From: Stentor coeruleus
Lineage: Eukaryota; Ciliophora; Heterotrichea; Heterotrichida; Stentoridae
DNA: 26,568 nucleotides
Direction: 5' to 3'
Assembly: GCA_001970955.1 (NCBI GenBank)
Contig: MPUH01000999.1
Span: 1-26,568, forward strand
The notes beneath the pieces are model-generated. The model had not been told where the DNA came from. It searched no databases and saw only the letters and a program-made list of their open reading frames with translations. A program made the position numbers and the translations under genes. Positions 17,839 to 26,568 of the stretch are shown piece after piece; positions within the stretch are counted from its first letter, which is position 1, and each line of letters opens with the position of its first letter.

Positions 17839-18435
17839 CTAATTCATTATAAGTCACTTAATTTCAAAAAATTAGTATGGTTGTTAATGATAAATAATTC
17901 ACATATATGAAAACCTATTTTAAGTTATTAAATATGAAAGAATAGGTAAATTCTTAACTTATTTATTAACAGAAAATCAATCCTACACTTTTCTCTGAAT
18001 TATTTTGAAATAAGTTTTACAGTAAATTTAATTTGAAATTTGTATTCAACCCGCAGCTCTGTATATTAGTAAATAAAAAGCATATACCAAAACTTTATAT
18101 CAAGAATATAAATCATTAAATCTAACCTCTAGGATTATAATTTAAAACTATAAATTTTATCTATTCAATTTCAGATACAAACAATCAAACATGCAAACCT
18201 CATAAAACTATTACAAACTTTCATCAAAAAATAGTACAAAACTAAATATTTTTACAATTCTAAACTAAAAGTTTACTTCATAAAACCCATAAAAAACCCT
18301 TATCATATAATCATAAATCTTATCCACAAAGTTTTCCCAATTATTCCAAAAGCCAACCTTAAAAAATCAGCTAAAATTTTAAATTCATAAATCTATCTTG
18401 AATATTATCACTGATTGCAGCAAACACTATCTAAA

Positions 18436-21400
18436 ATGTTTTATAAAATGTCCTATCCAGCAATGTAAATATTAATATAGGAAACTCGAAACCAAATCTC
18501 CAAAAATTGATCAAGATGATAGCCCTTCAACTAGAGGTAAAGATGACAAGCCAGGGAGTAGGATGATATTTTTTTCTAATAAAGCTCGTCCCCGAAGCGC
18601 AAAAATTCAAGAGAAACTCATAAGTCATTCTAGCAAAAAGAAAAACCCACGGCCGATTTCAGCGAAAAAAAACTTAATAAGCGTGACTTCTAAAGGGGCT
18701 TTCAGACATCAGCCTGATGCTTATTTGCTATCTCGTCTTAAGCCAACTTATATTGGAATAGACAAAGAGCGTCTTTATGAGGACAACATGGCTTTAAAGT
18801 TAGCTTTAAATGCTTTTCAATCTGAAAACATGCGTATTAGGACTCGAATTACCCAACTTGAAAGGGAAGTTTCAAAAAAAGATGACTTGATTGAAGAGCT
18901 CAGTGCCCACGAGAAAATCCCAGGACATAAGCATATTCACTTAATAAACAACCTTAAGCAAACTATCAAAGAAACTAAGCTGGAAATACGCAGCAAAGAA
19001 GATGAGATTATAAAACTCAAAAGGAACATAAAAAACACAAAAATCGCTGAGCTTGAAGTGGAAATACAAACTTATGTTGATGAATGCACTAGGCTGACCC
19101 ATAATTTAGAAGAAGTTCTTAAGAGACAGTATGAGAAATTTGATTTGGGAGAAAATTCTAAGATGAGTAATGATTATGTGGCATCATTAAAGAAAGAGAA
19201 AATAGAATTGGCCAATGCTTTATCGAGGGCTCAAGAGGATTTAAAAAAAATGCAGCAGGGTAAGTTTAGTGAAGATGAAAAAATCAAGAAAAATGTTGGG
19301 GGAAATCAAACTAATGCGTCATTAAAAATGGAGATACAAAAACTTAGGACACAGATGAATATCATGACAAAGGAAGCTCAAGAGAAAGAGTTATCAATAC
19401 AAGCGGATTTGGCAGAAGAAAAAAAAGTGAGTAATGAATTGAGGGAAAAACTTAAAGGTGAAGAAGCGAAAAATAAAGAGTCTTCTAAAGTTATTGAGTA
19501 TTTAAAGCAGCAGATTCGAAAACTTGAAAATGATTTGTCAAGTAATAATTTTGAGAAAAAAGAACAAACTATAATTTCTTCCTCGACTCCAGGTAAAGTC
19601 CCTGTATTTAGTAATCCAGATTCTCCAATAGAAAACAGACAACTTATCAAAGAAAATGAAATTTCAAGTTTCTTCAAGCATATATCTTTATGTATGCAGC
19701 TTCATAGATTAGAAAAAAATGATATTGGTGAAACATTATTTACTGAAAGTGAAGACAAAAAATTATATAATAAACAACAACTTATACCTTGTTTTAAAAA
19801 TCCTCCATTTATGTTCTTAGAAAAAATCAGCATAGATAAGTTTTGTGATTTTTTAGTCCAGCCTCCTGCTGAAGATATTAACAAATATAAAGGGAAAACT
19901 TTTACTCAGACCGCTAAGGATATTATAAAAAAACTACTAAAGCTCCTTCCAGAATGGGAAATTTTTGACTCTCAAGAAGAGAGTTCTTTTGATGCTAAGT
20001 TAAGTAAAGTTATTACAAAGTATAAAAAAGATATAAAAGCTTCATGTAAACAGGCAGATAAAGAAAAAACAGGGATGATATCAATACAAATGTTTAAAGA
20101 GGCTATAAAAAATCATAAGGAACTGTTAAATGATAGGATTTTCCAGTATATGACTTTATTGTTTTATTCACATGAATATGAATTAGATAGTGTCCCTTAT
20201 ATACATTTTATCACAGCATATGGAGAAAAAAATGATGAGAGCCAAATCTATACAGATGAAGAAAGGGCAAGAATAGTCAAGCATTATTTGAACGAAATAG
20301 CCACCGCAATAATTAAAAAGCATCACAATATTCGAGATGTTTTCCAAGTTGATGAGGGGCTGATTTACCCTGAAAGTTTTATTGCCGGCTTAGAATTTTT
20401 AGGTTTGAAAAATATTGAACATGATTTTGTTTTACTTATACTAGAAGCTTTACAATATGAAAAAGAAAATGAAGCCTGTATTTTGATGGAGGAATTCGAG
20501 AAGATTTTGGAATCATTAGGTGTTCCTAAAGGACAGAAAGTTGAGAAAAAGTCTATGAGCGAGTTATCAAGCAAACATTTTTCTTCTGAAGGTTTTGATG
20601 ATATTAAAAAAATTTCTATTGCTGAATCGGATAATTATGAATACTCTGATGACTCTCCAGGGAAACAAGGAATTAGTGAAATATCTCCTTTTGGTAGTGT
20701 TTCGAACCCAACTGTAAATAGACAGGTTTCGTTTCCGGCAATGAAAAAAATTGAAAGCGATAAACAATTGGAAAATATAAAATCAGAACAAAGCTTGCAT
20801 GGCTCAGAAAAAAAACATGTTGACAGCAAAATCAAAAAAAATACCAGCAACGAAAAAAGCTCATCTTCAGATAGTATACAAGATATACTGAAAAAAGCTG
20901 AAAGTATCTCTGACTCTTCTTCATCTTTTAACAGCCAAAAAAAAAACAAGCTGATAATAATAGCAAACAACAATTCAAAAATCGAAAATGCCAAATCTTC
21001 AAGTGAAAGCGAAAAAAAAATTATGAAGCCTTTAAACAATAATAATATAAATTCTCAAGATTTGCGAAAGGAAAAATCTGATAATTACAATGATTCATTA
21101 TTAAAAAAAGTCCTTAGCAGCAGTGAAAGTGAAAAAAAATCATTGAAAAAAAAATCGAGTAGTAGCGAAGAAGAGAAAAATAACAAAAAACCTAGTTCTA
21201 GTAGCAGTGAAAGTGAAAAACCAACTAGTAAATTTCCTGCCCTTACTAGTGAAACTCCAGCACCACCTAAATCTAAATCAGAAAGCGAAGAAGAAGTTGC
21301 TTATGAAGAAGAGTATTTTGATTCTTCCTCTTCAAAAAGCTTAAGAACTCCAGTCAAACCTCCTGAACCAAGAGCTTTTACTCCACACAAAGAGCCAGAA

Positions 21401-22789
21401 TTGTTTCAGTTTACACAAAGCAAGGAAAGTTCATCAAAATTAGGGAATTCATTGTTTAAACTTTCAGAAGATCATAAAGCTATAAAATATTCTAGTTCTT
21501 CTTCAGAAGGGGAAGCCAAAGTTGGATTGCCTATTATTAAGAAATCAAGTTCTTCTTCAGAAAGTGAAGAAAAATATAAGCCTCCTAGTGGGAAGAAATC
21601 TAGTCCATCTTCAGAAGGAGAAGCAAATAATATTTTTCCTATTATAAAGAAACCTAGTTCTAGTAAAAGCTCAGAAAAAATACAAAAGAAATCGGATTCA
21701 TATAAAAAAAGCTCAGAGGAGGAAGTACAAGAGCAAGTTTATTTTAATGAAGATTTTGAAGAATCTGAGAAAATACCTAGTAACAAATCGTCACCTGAAT
21801 TTGTAGGAAAGGCCGAACCTCTTTCTTCAAGTTCTGAAAAACCTTTAAATAAGTTCATACCGGAAAATTCAAGTTCTAGCTCTGATGAGAAAATAGAAAA
21901 TACAATTACTGTTAGAAATATAGCTCCAATGAGTATGGACACTGCTAAGAACCCAGCTATAAATGATTCTATACATGAATCTTCTGAGCATTATTCTAGT
22001 TCAGAAAAGTTTATATCTCCTAAGCTATCAAAATCATCAAAATCATCAAAATCATCAAAATCATCAAAATCATCAAAGTCGCCTAAGTTCTCAAAATTAT
22101 CTGAATCCTCAGATTCCTCAAAGTCTTCAAAACTGCCTAAACCTTTAAAATTCTCAGCTTCTTCAGAGTCTTCAAGTTCGCCTTCAAAATCTTCAAAATT
22201 CTCGCACAAAATAAAAAATCCTAACTTTGATCAGGTTTACAAAGAAGATAAACCTTTAGAAAAAGAAAACACAAAAAATTCTTTACCAATAGTTCATGCT
22301 TATAAAGACACTCCATTTAATATTCCCACATATTTGCCTGATCCTGAAAACGTATTCCCTGTATTCACACCATCAACTATACAAAATACTCATATAGAAT
22401 CAGCATCATCCGTCCCAAATCAATTCATTTCCCCTTCTTTACCAAATCCAGCTTTCCCACAACCTTCTAATCCTGTATTCAATAAAAGCTCCTCATCCTT
22501 TGAATCTCCAAAATTCTCTGATTTAAAACTTCCAAAAGAAGATTCTATAATAAAAAAAAATAATACCCCTCCAATAGAAAATATCCCTCATAATACTAAT
22601 GATCATTCATTAAAGGAGCCACAAAATCAAATCAAAGATAAAATCAGTGATGAAGAATATAGCAATGAATATTCAAGTGAAAATATAGAAGAGAATATAN
22701 GTGATGAAGAATATAGCAATGAATATTCAAGTGAAAATATAGAAGAGAATATAAAAAGCAGTTCAAGTGATAGTGATGAAATGTTTTAA
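18436..22789 (+). CDS. Large coiled-coil and Ser-rich protein, EF-hand-like middle, unknown function
   Basis: A first exon starts at ATG 18436 or, in the same frame, 18448 (MSYPAM...). It is joined through a 16-nt intron (18465-18480) to the long frame, adding at least 33 residues before the otherwise obvious Met at 18563. I calculate about 1423 residues from 18448 after removing the intron and the 54-base artefact at 22700. Counting from the Met at 18563, residues about 65-340 form a long coiled coil beginning RLYEDNMALKLALNAF, with low-level resemblance to ciliary proteins such as IQCE. Residues about 480-690 are globular, with a degenerate EF-hand (DKEKTGMISIQMF, lacking the final Glu). 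Residues about 690-1250 are Ser/Lys/Glu-rich with repeated SSSESEKK-type CK2 sites. The end is acidic and serine-rich. A cytoskeletal or cortical structural role is plausible but unproven. Confidence 0.88.
18465..18480 (+). other. 16-nt intron near the start of the Ser-rich gene
   Basis: GTAAATATTAATATAG between CCAGCAAT and GAAACTCGAAACC. It carries an in-frame TAA and ends AG. Splicing joins MSYPA to MKLETKSPKIDQDD in frame with the long downstream ORF. At 16 nt, retention would also shift frame. It has As at positions 10 and 11. Confidence 0.75.
22026..22080 (+). repeat. Tandem 9-bp coding repeat (Lys-Ser-Ser)
   Basis: About six head-to-tail copies of TCATCAAAA encode KSS repeated, followed by diverged versions (KSPKFSKLSESS and similar). 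It is an in-frame microsatellite in the disordered part of the Ser-rich protein and likely varies in copy number. Confidence 0.85.
22647..22753. repeat. 53-bp duplicated contig overlap around N at 22700
   Basis: Positions 22647-22699 and 22701-22753 are identical 53-base copies with one N between, inside the last codons of the Ser-rich protein. Copy plus N is 54 bases, so the frame continues and 18 false residues (EEYSNEYSSENIEEN repeated) are added. Confidence 0.9.
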
Positions 22790-22794
22790 CTAGT

Positions 22795-23796
22795 CTATTC
22801 GTTAAAATAACCCTTATCTAGTTCTGCAAGCCCAGAAATCATTTTTTCTGTTAATTCTTTTGGGTTATCAATATACATATGATGCCCAGACTTTGATATA
22901 AACTTCAATATAACACTTTGTCTGTTATATTCATTATTCATCCTAGCACCTTCAGGGTCCATCCAGTCTCTATCTCCATATATAAAAACAGTTGGTGTAT
23001 TGACTATTCTTGAACATAATGGGGCTATAGCAAAACCACCTTCAACAAAAAATTCTTTTAAAGCATATTCCCCACTACCTGGATATAAATTAACACGTTC
23101 TAAGTATATTTTCATATACTTCATTTCCTCTTTTGATATTGTTTTCCACCTTTTCTTCAGATACCCTTTAACAAACCTTCCAGTGAAAGGTCCTAGTTTT
23201 CTGAGTATAGAACCAGGTGTTACATCTTTTTTAAGCAAATAAGTGGCAAATTTCATAATATTCCTGAAACTCCAACTTAAACTTTCAAGCCAATCTTTTG
23301 GGTCCATAGGTGGGAAAGGAATGCCAATTGCACTTATAAGGACTAATTTACTTACTTTTTCTGGATATTGTTCACAATAACATCCTGCAATATATCCTCC
23401 GAATGAATGTCCAGCTAAAACCATCTGTTCGATCCCAAGCTGTTGTCTACATAGTTCAAGGGGATGAATAAAAAACATTTCAGCCTCTTCACGGTTTTTT
23501 GCTGTGAATTCAGGACGACTACTCCGACCCATGCCCATAAGATCTAAGCAATAAACCATGTAACAGGCTGATAAATCTTTAATGATTTTGTAAAATATTA
23601 TACTAGTTCCGAGGTAACCGTGTAGAAGGATTAGAGGAGGTAATGAAGGGTCACCACATTTAAGCCCAAAAATCGACAAGCCTCCATAATTGTCTAGATG
23701 AAGACGGATTGGTTCTATTTCAGCTCCTGAAAGACGGATTAGTTGCTTTTCAGAGTTTTCTAGTCGCTCATTCACTTCTAAGGCATTTTTTGGCAT
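22795..23796 (-). CDS. Alpha/beta hydrolase, ABHD4/ABHD5-like
   Basis: Intact 333-residue protein ending TAG. The alpha/beta-hydrolase fold is shown by LLHGYLG (oxyanion loop), DLMGMGRSSRP, the nucleophile elbow GHSFGG with Ser131, YGDRDWMD (acid Asp277) and SGHHMYIDNP with the catalytic His. RSSRP followed by EEAEMFF and LGIEQMVLAGH is the pattern of the ABHD4/ABHD5 subfamily. The serine is present, as in ABHD4 (a lysophospholipase) and unlike animal ABHD5, where Asn replaces it, so activity on N-acyl-phospholipids or related lipids is plausible. An HX4D motif (HHMYID) also fits this family. No signal peptide or membrane helix is seen. Its stop is only 5 bp from the stop of the convergent Ser-rich gene. 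Confidence 0.92.
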   Translation of the reverse strand: MPKNALEVNERLENSEKQLIRLSGAEIEPIRLHLDNYGGLSIFGLKCGDPSLPPLILLHGYLGTSIIFYKIIKDLSACYMVYCLDLMGMGRSSRPEFTAKNREEAEMFFIHPLELCRQQLGIEQMVLAGHSFGGYIAGCYCEQYPEKVSKLVLISAIGIPFPPMDPKDWLESLSWSFRNIMKFATYLLKKDVTPGSILRKLGPFTGRFVKGYLKKRWKTISKEEMKYMKIYLERVNLYPGSGEYALKEFFVEGGFAIAPLCSRIVNTPTVFIYGDRDWMDPEGARMNNEYNRQSVILKFISKSGHHMYIDNPKELTEKMISGLAELDKGYFNE

Positions 23797-24020
23797 TTAT
23801 TGAATATACTGAAAATCTTCTGATAAGATAAAAGATTAGAATTTAAAATATTACATGATTCTTAATATATTTAATTTATTCTTTTAGTAATGAGAATCAC
23901 TAAATTTAATTGTGTAATATTTTCTCTTATTTCAGCTAACTAAATTGCCATAAATTATTTTTTTTACTTTAATAAAATTATTATAATAGATTTTATTAAT
24001 GCTATAACCTTATCAAAAGC

Positions 24021-25505
24021 TTAAAGAGAATTAATTAATAACTTGCAGCATGGGTAGTGTTTTCTGAAATACGTATTGATTTGTTCAGTCTTTGAATACT
24101 CAAGTCTCGGCATTATAATTTCCAAATATTTTAGCGAGGTCATCCATTTTTCTCCATCTGCATGTTTGATTTCATTGTCAAAGTCTTCATTGAAATAAAG
24201 GCTGAGCTTTGTCACACTTTTAGGCAAAGGAAAATACTCGCATAAGCGTGCAGAAATAAGATTAGGCCAGTATTTAATCAATTGGGTAAGGCATTCCTTA
24301 TTCAAATTGCAGCCGATATGTTTAATATCAGATCCAGTTAAACAATCCCAAAAGGCCATTAAATCACTTCGAGGTTCAATTCGATCTGTTGGTAGTATTT
24401 CAACAATTTGTAGTTGAGAACATGGTTTAAAAATCTCAATAAATTCTGAAGTTTCATAGTATAACTTGATTTCAATTAGTGAAGGCATTCTAAATACAAG
24501 AGATACAAGTTCACTTGTTAGTCTACTTACATGAAGTTCAAATTTAAGGATTTTTGGATATTTGCTAACAATACTACTAACACCTACTGATGTTAAAGAA
24601 CTACAACTTATAGATGATAAGTTTTTCAAATGAACTTGAGGGTTTAGATCTTGGAAAAAGGTATCATCAACACTTGTTTCAATAAGATTTATATGAGCAA
24701 GTTTTGGTGTGTTGAGGATTATTAAGAATAAGGCTTGAGAGTTTATTTTTTTGCATCGCTCTAAGTCAAGACGTTTTAAATGACGAAGAGGAAGACCCAT
24801 TGCTCGTTTTATATGTGCAAGGCTGAGATTACGACAGTCTGTTAGAGAAATTATGTTTAAGTAAGGATGTCGCTTAATTGTCCGAATGATTATATCGCCA
24901 CCTACATCTTTTGCATAGTTAAAGCGTAAGGATTTTGCTAGTTCACCAACCATTTGAGCCCATTTCCTACAAACAAGGCTGTATTTACCTAATTTTCCCC
25001 CAAGAAATGAAAAGATAATAAGCAAGACATCTGAGTTTAGAAGGCGCCAAGGGTTCGGTCTAGGTTTTTGACGTATTTTTTCCCTTTCCTCTTGAACTTG
25101 TACAGCATCGCGTTTTGAAGGCCCTTGCTGAAGTACAAGCCAGAAATGCTGTAAAGCCTCAATTGGCGCTTCTGAGATGTAAATACACGTAAGAATTGGA
25201 GGGTTCGAATAAATAGTGTATCCTTCAACTGAAGAAGAATAATTTAAAAGGGTTATGCCAAGTTTTCCTTGAGAAATACATTGTTTGCTTACTTTGTGGA
25301 TGTTCTGATTAGTAAATCTTTTTGGAATATAAGGGCTTTTAGGAAGCTCTAATTTATCATCTTTTGGTGAAATAGATATCTGTAAGAGTTTATTAGCTTC
25401 ATGCATTGACATATTATATACCGCTGAGTTTAACTTAGGTCCTAAAAGCCTTGTTCCGTTCCTCTCAATATTAATCTTGCAAGAGAACTTTGATACTAGT
25501 TGCAT
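24021..25505 (-). CDS. F-box and leucine-rich-repeat protein
   Basis: Intact 494-residue frame. The F-box at about residues 152-187 reads WRLLNSDVLLIIFSFLGG followed by YSLVCRKWAQMV. It would bind Skp1 in an SCF ubiquitin ligase. Leucine-rich repeats follow (about 198-400), with LNIISLTDCRNLS, LKRLDLERCKKIN and LKNLSSISCSSLT, which resemble the FBXL cysteine-containing type and would bind the substrate. The first 150 residues are an unrecognised domain. The start is uncertain: Met1 lies four bases from the ATG of the divergent TIP41 gene and an in-frame TAG lies just upstream, but Met32 or Met34 (MSMHEANKLL) would also work and would leave about 100 bp for a promoter. Confidence 0.88.
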   Translation of the reverse strand: MQLVSKFSCKINIERNGTRLLGPKLNSAVYNMSMHEANKLLQISISPKDDKLELPKSPYIPKRFTNQNIHKVSKQCISQGKLGITLLNYSSSVEGYTIYSNPPILTCIYISEAPIEALQHFWLVLQQGPSKRDAVQVQEEREKIRQKPRPNPWRLLNSDVLLIIFSFLGGKLGKYSLVCRKWAQMVGELAKSLRFNYAKDVGGDIIIRTIKRHPYLNIISLTDCRNLSLAHIKRAMGLPLRHLKRLDLERCKKINSQALFLIILNTPKLAHINLIETSVDDTFFQDLNPQVHLKNLSSISCSSLTSVGVSSIVSKYPKILKFELHVSRLTSELVSLVFRMPSLIEIKLYYETSEFIEIFKPCSQLQIVEILPTDRIEPRSDLMAFWDCLTGSDIKHIGCNLNKECLTQLIKYWPNLISARLCEYFPLPKSVTKLSLYFNEDFDNEIKHADGEKWMTSLKYLEIIMPRLEYSKTEQINTYFRKHYPCCKLLINSL

Positions 25506-25509
25506 ATAA
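25506..25509. promoter_or_regulatory. 4-bp gap between divergent start codons
   Basis: The two ATGs face away from each other across ATAA (TGCATATAAATGG). The TIP41 start is fixed by an in-frame TAA directly before it and by the conserved domain beginning at residue 7. If the F-box start is right, each gene's 5' UTR and promoter must lie in the other gene. Confidence 0.5.
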
Positions 25510-26358
25510 ATGGAGAGCTACACAGCAGGTAAATGGGAAATCCGTCTACGACAAGGCCAAATGATGGGGTCTGAATCTTTAGATAAGCTCGCTTCAGAAG
25601 TAGGGGTTAAAATCCCAGCAGTAGTTTATGATAATAGCTTCTTAGCAATTTGCCATAAAGAAAAAAACATTAGCTTTAGTATTACAGCCAACAAAGCTCT
25701 TGAGCTCACAAGTTTTGAAAAAAGGTCACAAGTTTTATCCCAAGGGGAAGAAATTACCTTAGAAAGTATTAGCTTTTTACCAAGAGACTTAAAAGTTGCT
25801 CATGCTAAACATTGGGTAGGTCGTACAATACCTAAAGGTGCTACATTTAGTGAAGATAGTTCAGTACAGGAAATAGCCAAAATATTCCAATCAGGTTGTG
25901 ACTGGACTTATACAACACCTTATAAAGGTACATGGATAAATGATGGGAATTTGATATTTTGTAAAACTGAAGAAGAGATTCCATTACATAGACTAGGTAT
26001 GGATAATCCTATATTGTGGGGAGGAGAAGTTATTTTATATGAAGATGAATTAGATGATTGTGGTCAGTGCAAATTTTATGTGAGAATCAGAGCGATGGCT
26101 GACTGCTTTTTTGCTTTAGTAAGATTCTATTTACGAGTTGATCATGTGATTGTAAGGATTTTTGACACGAGGATTTTTCATTCGTATGAGGAAAATTCTG
26201 TGATAAGAGAATTTCAAGCTAGGGAAGCAACTTATGATGAACTTAGGGCTGGAGGATTTAATATTAGTCCACAATGGTCAATAGATTCTAGACAAAGTGA
26301 TATAGTTTATGGGCACTTGAAAATTGTTCACTGCTTCAAAGATAAAATTTCTTATTAA
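25510..26358 (+). CDS. TIP41/TIPRL-like regulator of PP2A-type phosphatases
   Basis: Intact 282-residue protein ending TAA. The TIP41 family binds catalytic subunits of PP2A, PP4 and PP6 and links them to TOR signalling. The match covers the whole length: GKWEIRL...ESLDKLASEVGVKIPAVVYDNSFL at the N-terminus, DWTYTTPYKGTW (131-142), ILWGGEVILYEDELDDCG (168-185), VRIRAMADCFFALVRFYLRVD (191-211) and RIFDTRIFHSYEE (216-228). Residues 217-235 contain the conserved D-T-R after the R-x-D core. The start cannot be later, as the conserved region begins at residue 7, and an in-frame TAA precedes it. The last 25 residues diverge. Confidence 0.96.
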   Translation: MESYTAGKWEIRLRQGQMMGSESLDKLASEVGVKIPAVVYDNSFLAICHKEKNISFSITANKALELTSFEKRSQVLSQGEEITLESISFLPRDLKVAHAKHWVGRTIPKGATFSEDSSVQEIAKIFQSGCDWTYTTPYKGTWINDGNLIFCKTEEEIPLHRLGMDNPILWGGEVILYEDELDDCGQCKFYVRIRAMADCFFALVRFYLRVDHVIVRIFDTRIFHSYEENSVIREFQAREATYDELRAGGFNISPQWSIDSRQSDIVYGHLKIVHCFKDKISY

Positions 26359-26568
26359 TTGTAGTGCTCATAATAATAAAATTACTTTAGAGCAAACATT
26401 GTAGCTTAACTTAGAATTAAATTGGAAATCAATAATTTTATTGCATATATCGGAGAAGAACATAATTAATCTTAAATTATTTCTAAATAAAATTAAGTTC
26501 TTAGGCTAATTCAAACTAAATCCTGAGCATAATCCTTCGTTCCTAGTGAAGTATAATATATTGCCCTA
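26359..26568. other. Terminal 3' flank, nothing recognised
   Basis: About 210 AT-rich bases after the TIP41 gene, with no open frame, repeat or RNA gene recognised. Confidence 0.4.

Larger units (their letters stand above)
17434..18435. other. Divergent spacer between asparagine synthetase and Ser-rich gene
   Basis: About 1 kb with no gene. The left half has more G than C on the plus strand. The right half is C-rich and G-poor, about 13 G and 57 C in 18121-18420 by hand count. The pattern is the same as in the other divergent spacer. It contains a short duplicated overlap at 17753-17838 and the CRE-like site at 17451-17458. Confidence 0.5.

Noticed and set aside
22026..22080. CRISPR-like repeat array
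   Set aside because: The 9-bp units have no spacers and encode KSS in frame, in a eukaryotic gene.
21963..22148. Gln/Asn/His-rich frame overlapping the KSS repeat
   Set aside because: It is a frame-shifted reading of the 9-bp coding repeat in the Ser-rich gene.
25201..25215. tRNA B-box-like GGTTCGAAT
   Set aside because: It lies inside the F-box coding region, with no matching A box or cloverleaf stems that I can see.

Overview
The window reads as macronuclear DNA of a heterotrich ciliate, most like Stentor. The DNA is AT-rich, the long reading frames use the standard stop codons, and several genes are interrupted by 15-nt introns of the form GTAA...AG (one is 16 nt). All of this was read by eye. 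No database search was possible.

Layout. Positions 1-1130 hold a decayed WD40-repeat gene whose traces may run to about 1500. A minus-strand aromatic-rich protein, possibly mitochondrial, follows (2713-3399), then a broken fragment (3678-4008). Next come a class II DYRK kinase (4631-6231, minus, one 15-nt intron), a decayed minus-strand remnant (6512-7135), an ankyrin-repeat protein (7145-7705) and an SNF1/AMPK-like kinase (7722-9230, minus). A coiled-coil protein (9262-10647) starts only 31 bp from the kinase start. A small four-helix membrane protein of the COPI-associated/TVP15 type (11080-11556, minus) is visible only after removing two 15-nt introns. After it lie an HMG-box-like protein (12304-12972, minus), a TBC-domain protein (13613-14791, two introns), a glutamine-dependent asparagine synthetase (15622-17433, minus) and a 1.4-kresidue coiled-coil/Ser-rich protein whose first exon lies before a 16-nt intron (18436-22789). 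The window ends with an ABHD4/5-like hydrolase (22795-23796, minus), an F-box/LRR protein (24021-25505, minus) and a TIP41/TIPRL homologue (25510-26358).

The genes do not form one pathway. They are single-gene transcription units of signalling, trafficking, metabolism and protein turnover. Packing is extreme: divergent start codons 4 and 31 bp apart, and convergent stop codons 5 and 16 bp apart. Longer spacers show strong G/C strand skew that tracks gene orientation: C over G upstream and G over C downstream on the sense strand.

Seven single N characters (5190, 10663, 10955, 11167, 15221, 17798, 22700) each sit between two near-identical copies of the same sequence. They look like unmerged contig overlaps, not biological repeats. 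They split the DYRK gene and add false residues to the TVP15-like and Ser-rich proteins. I found no convincing novel multi-gene system. The points most worth following are the strand-skew pattern, the miniature introns with an invariant interior A, the TBC protein that lacks both catalytic fingers, the cysteine-rich insertion in asparagine synthetase, and TAG codons at WD tryptophan positions in the decayed WD40 gene.
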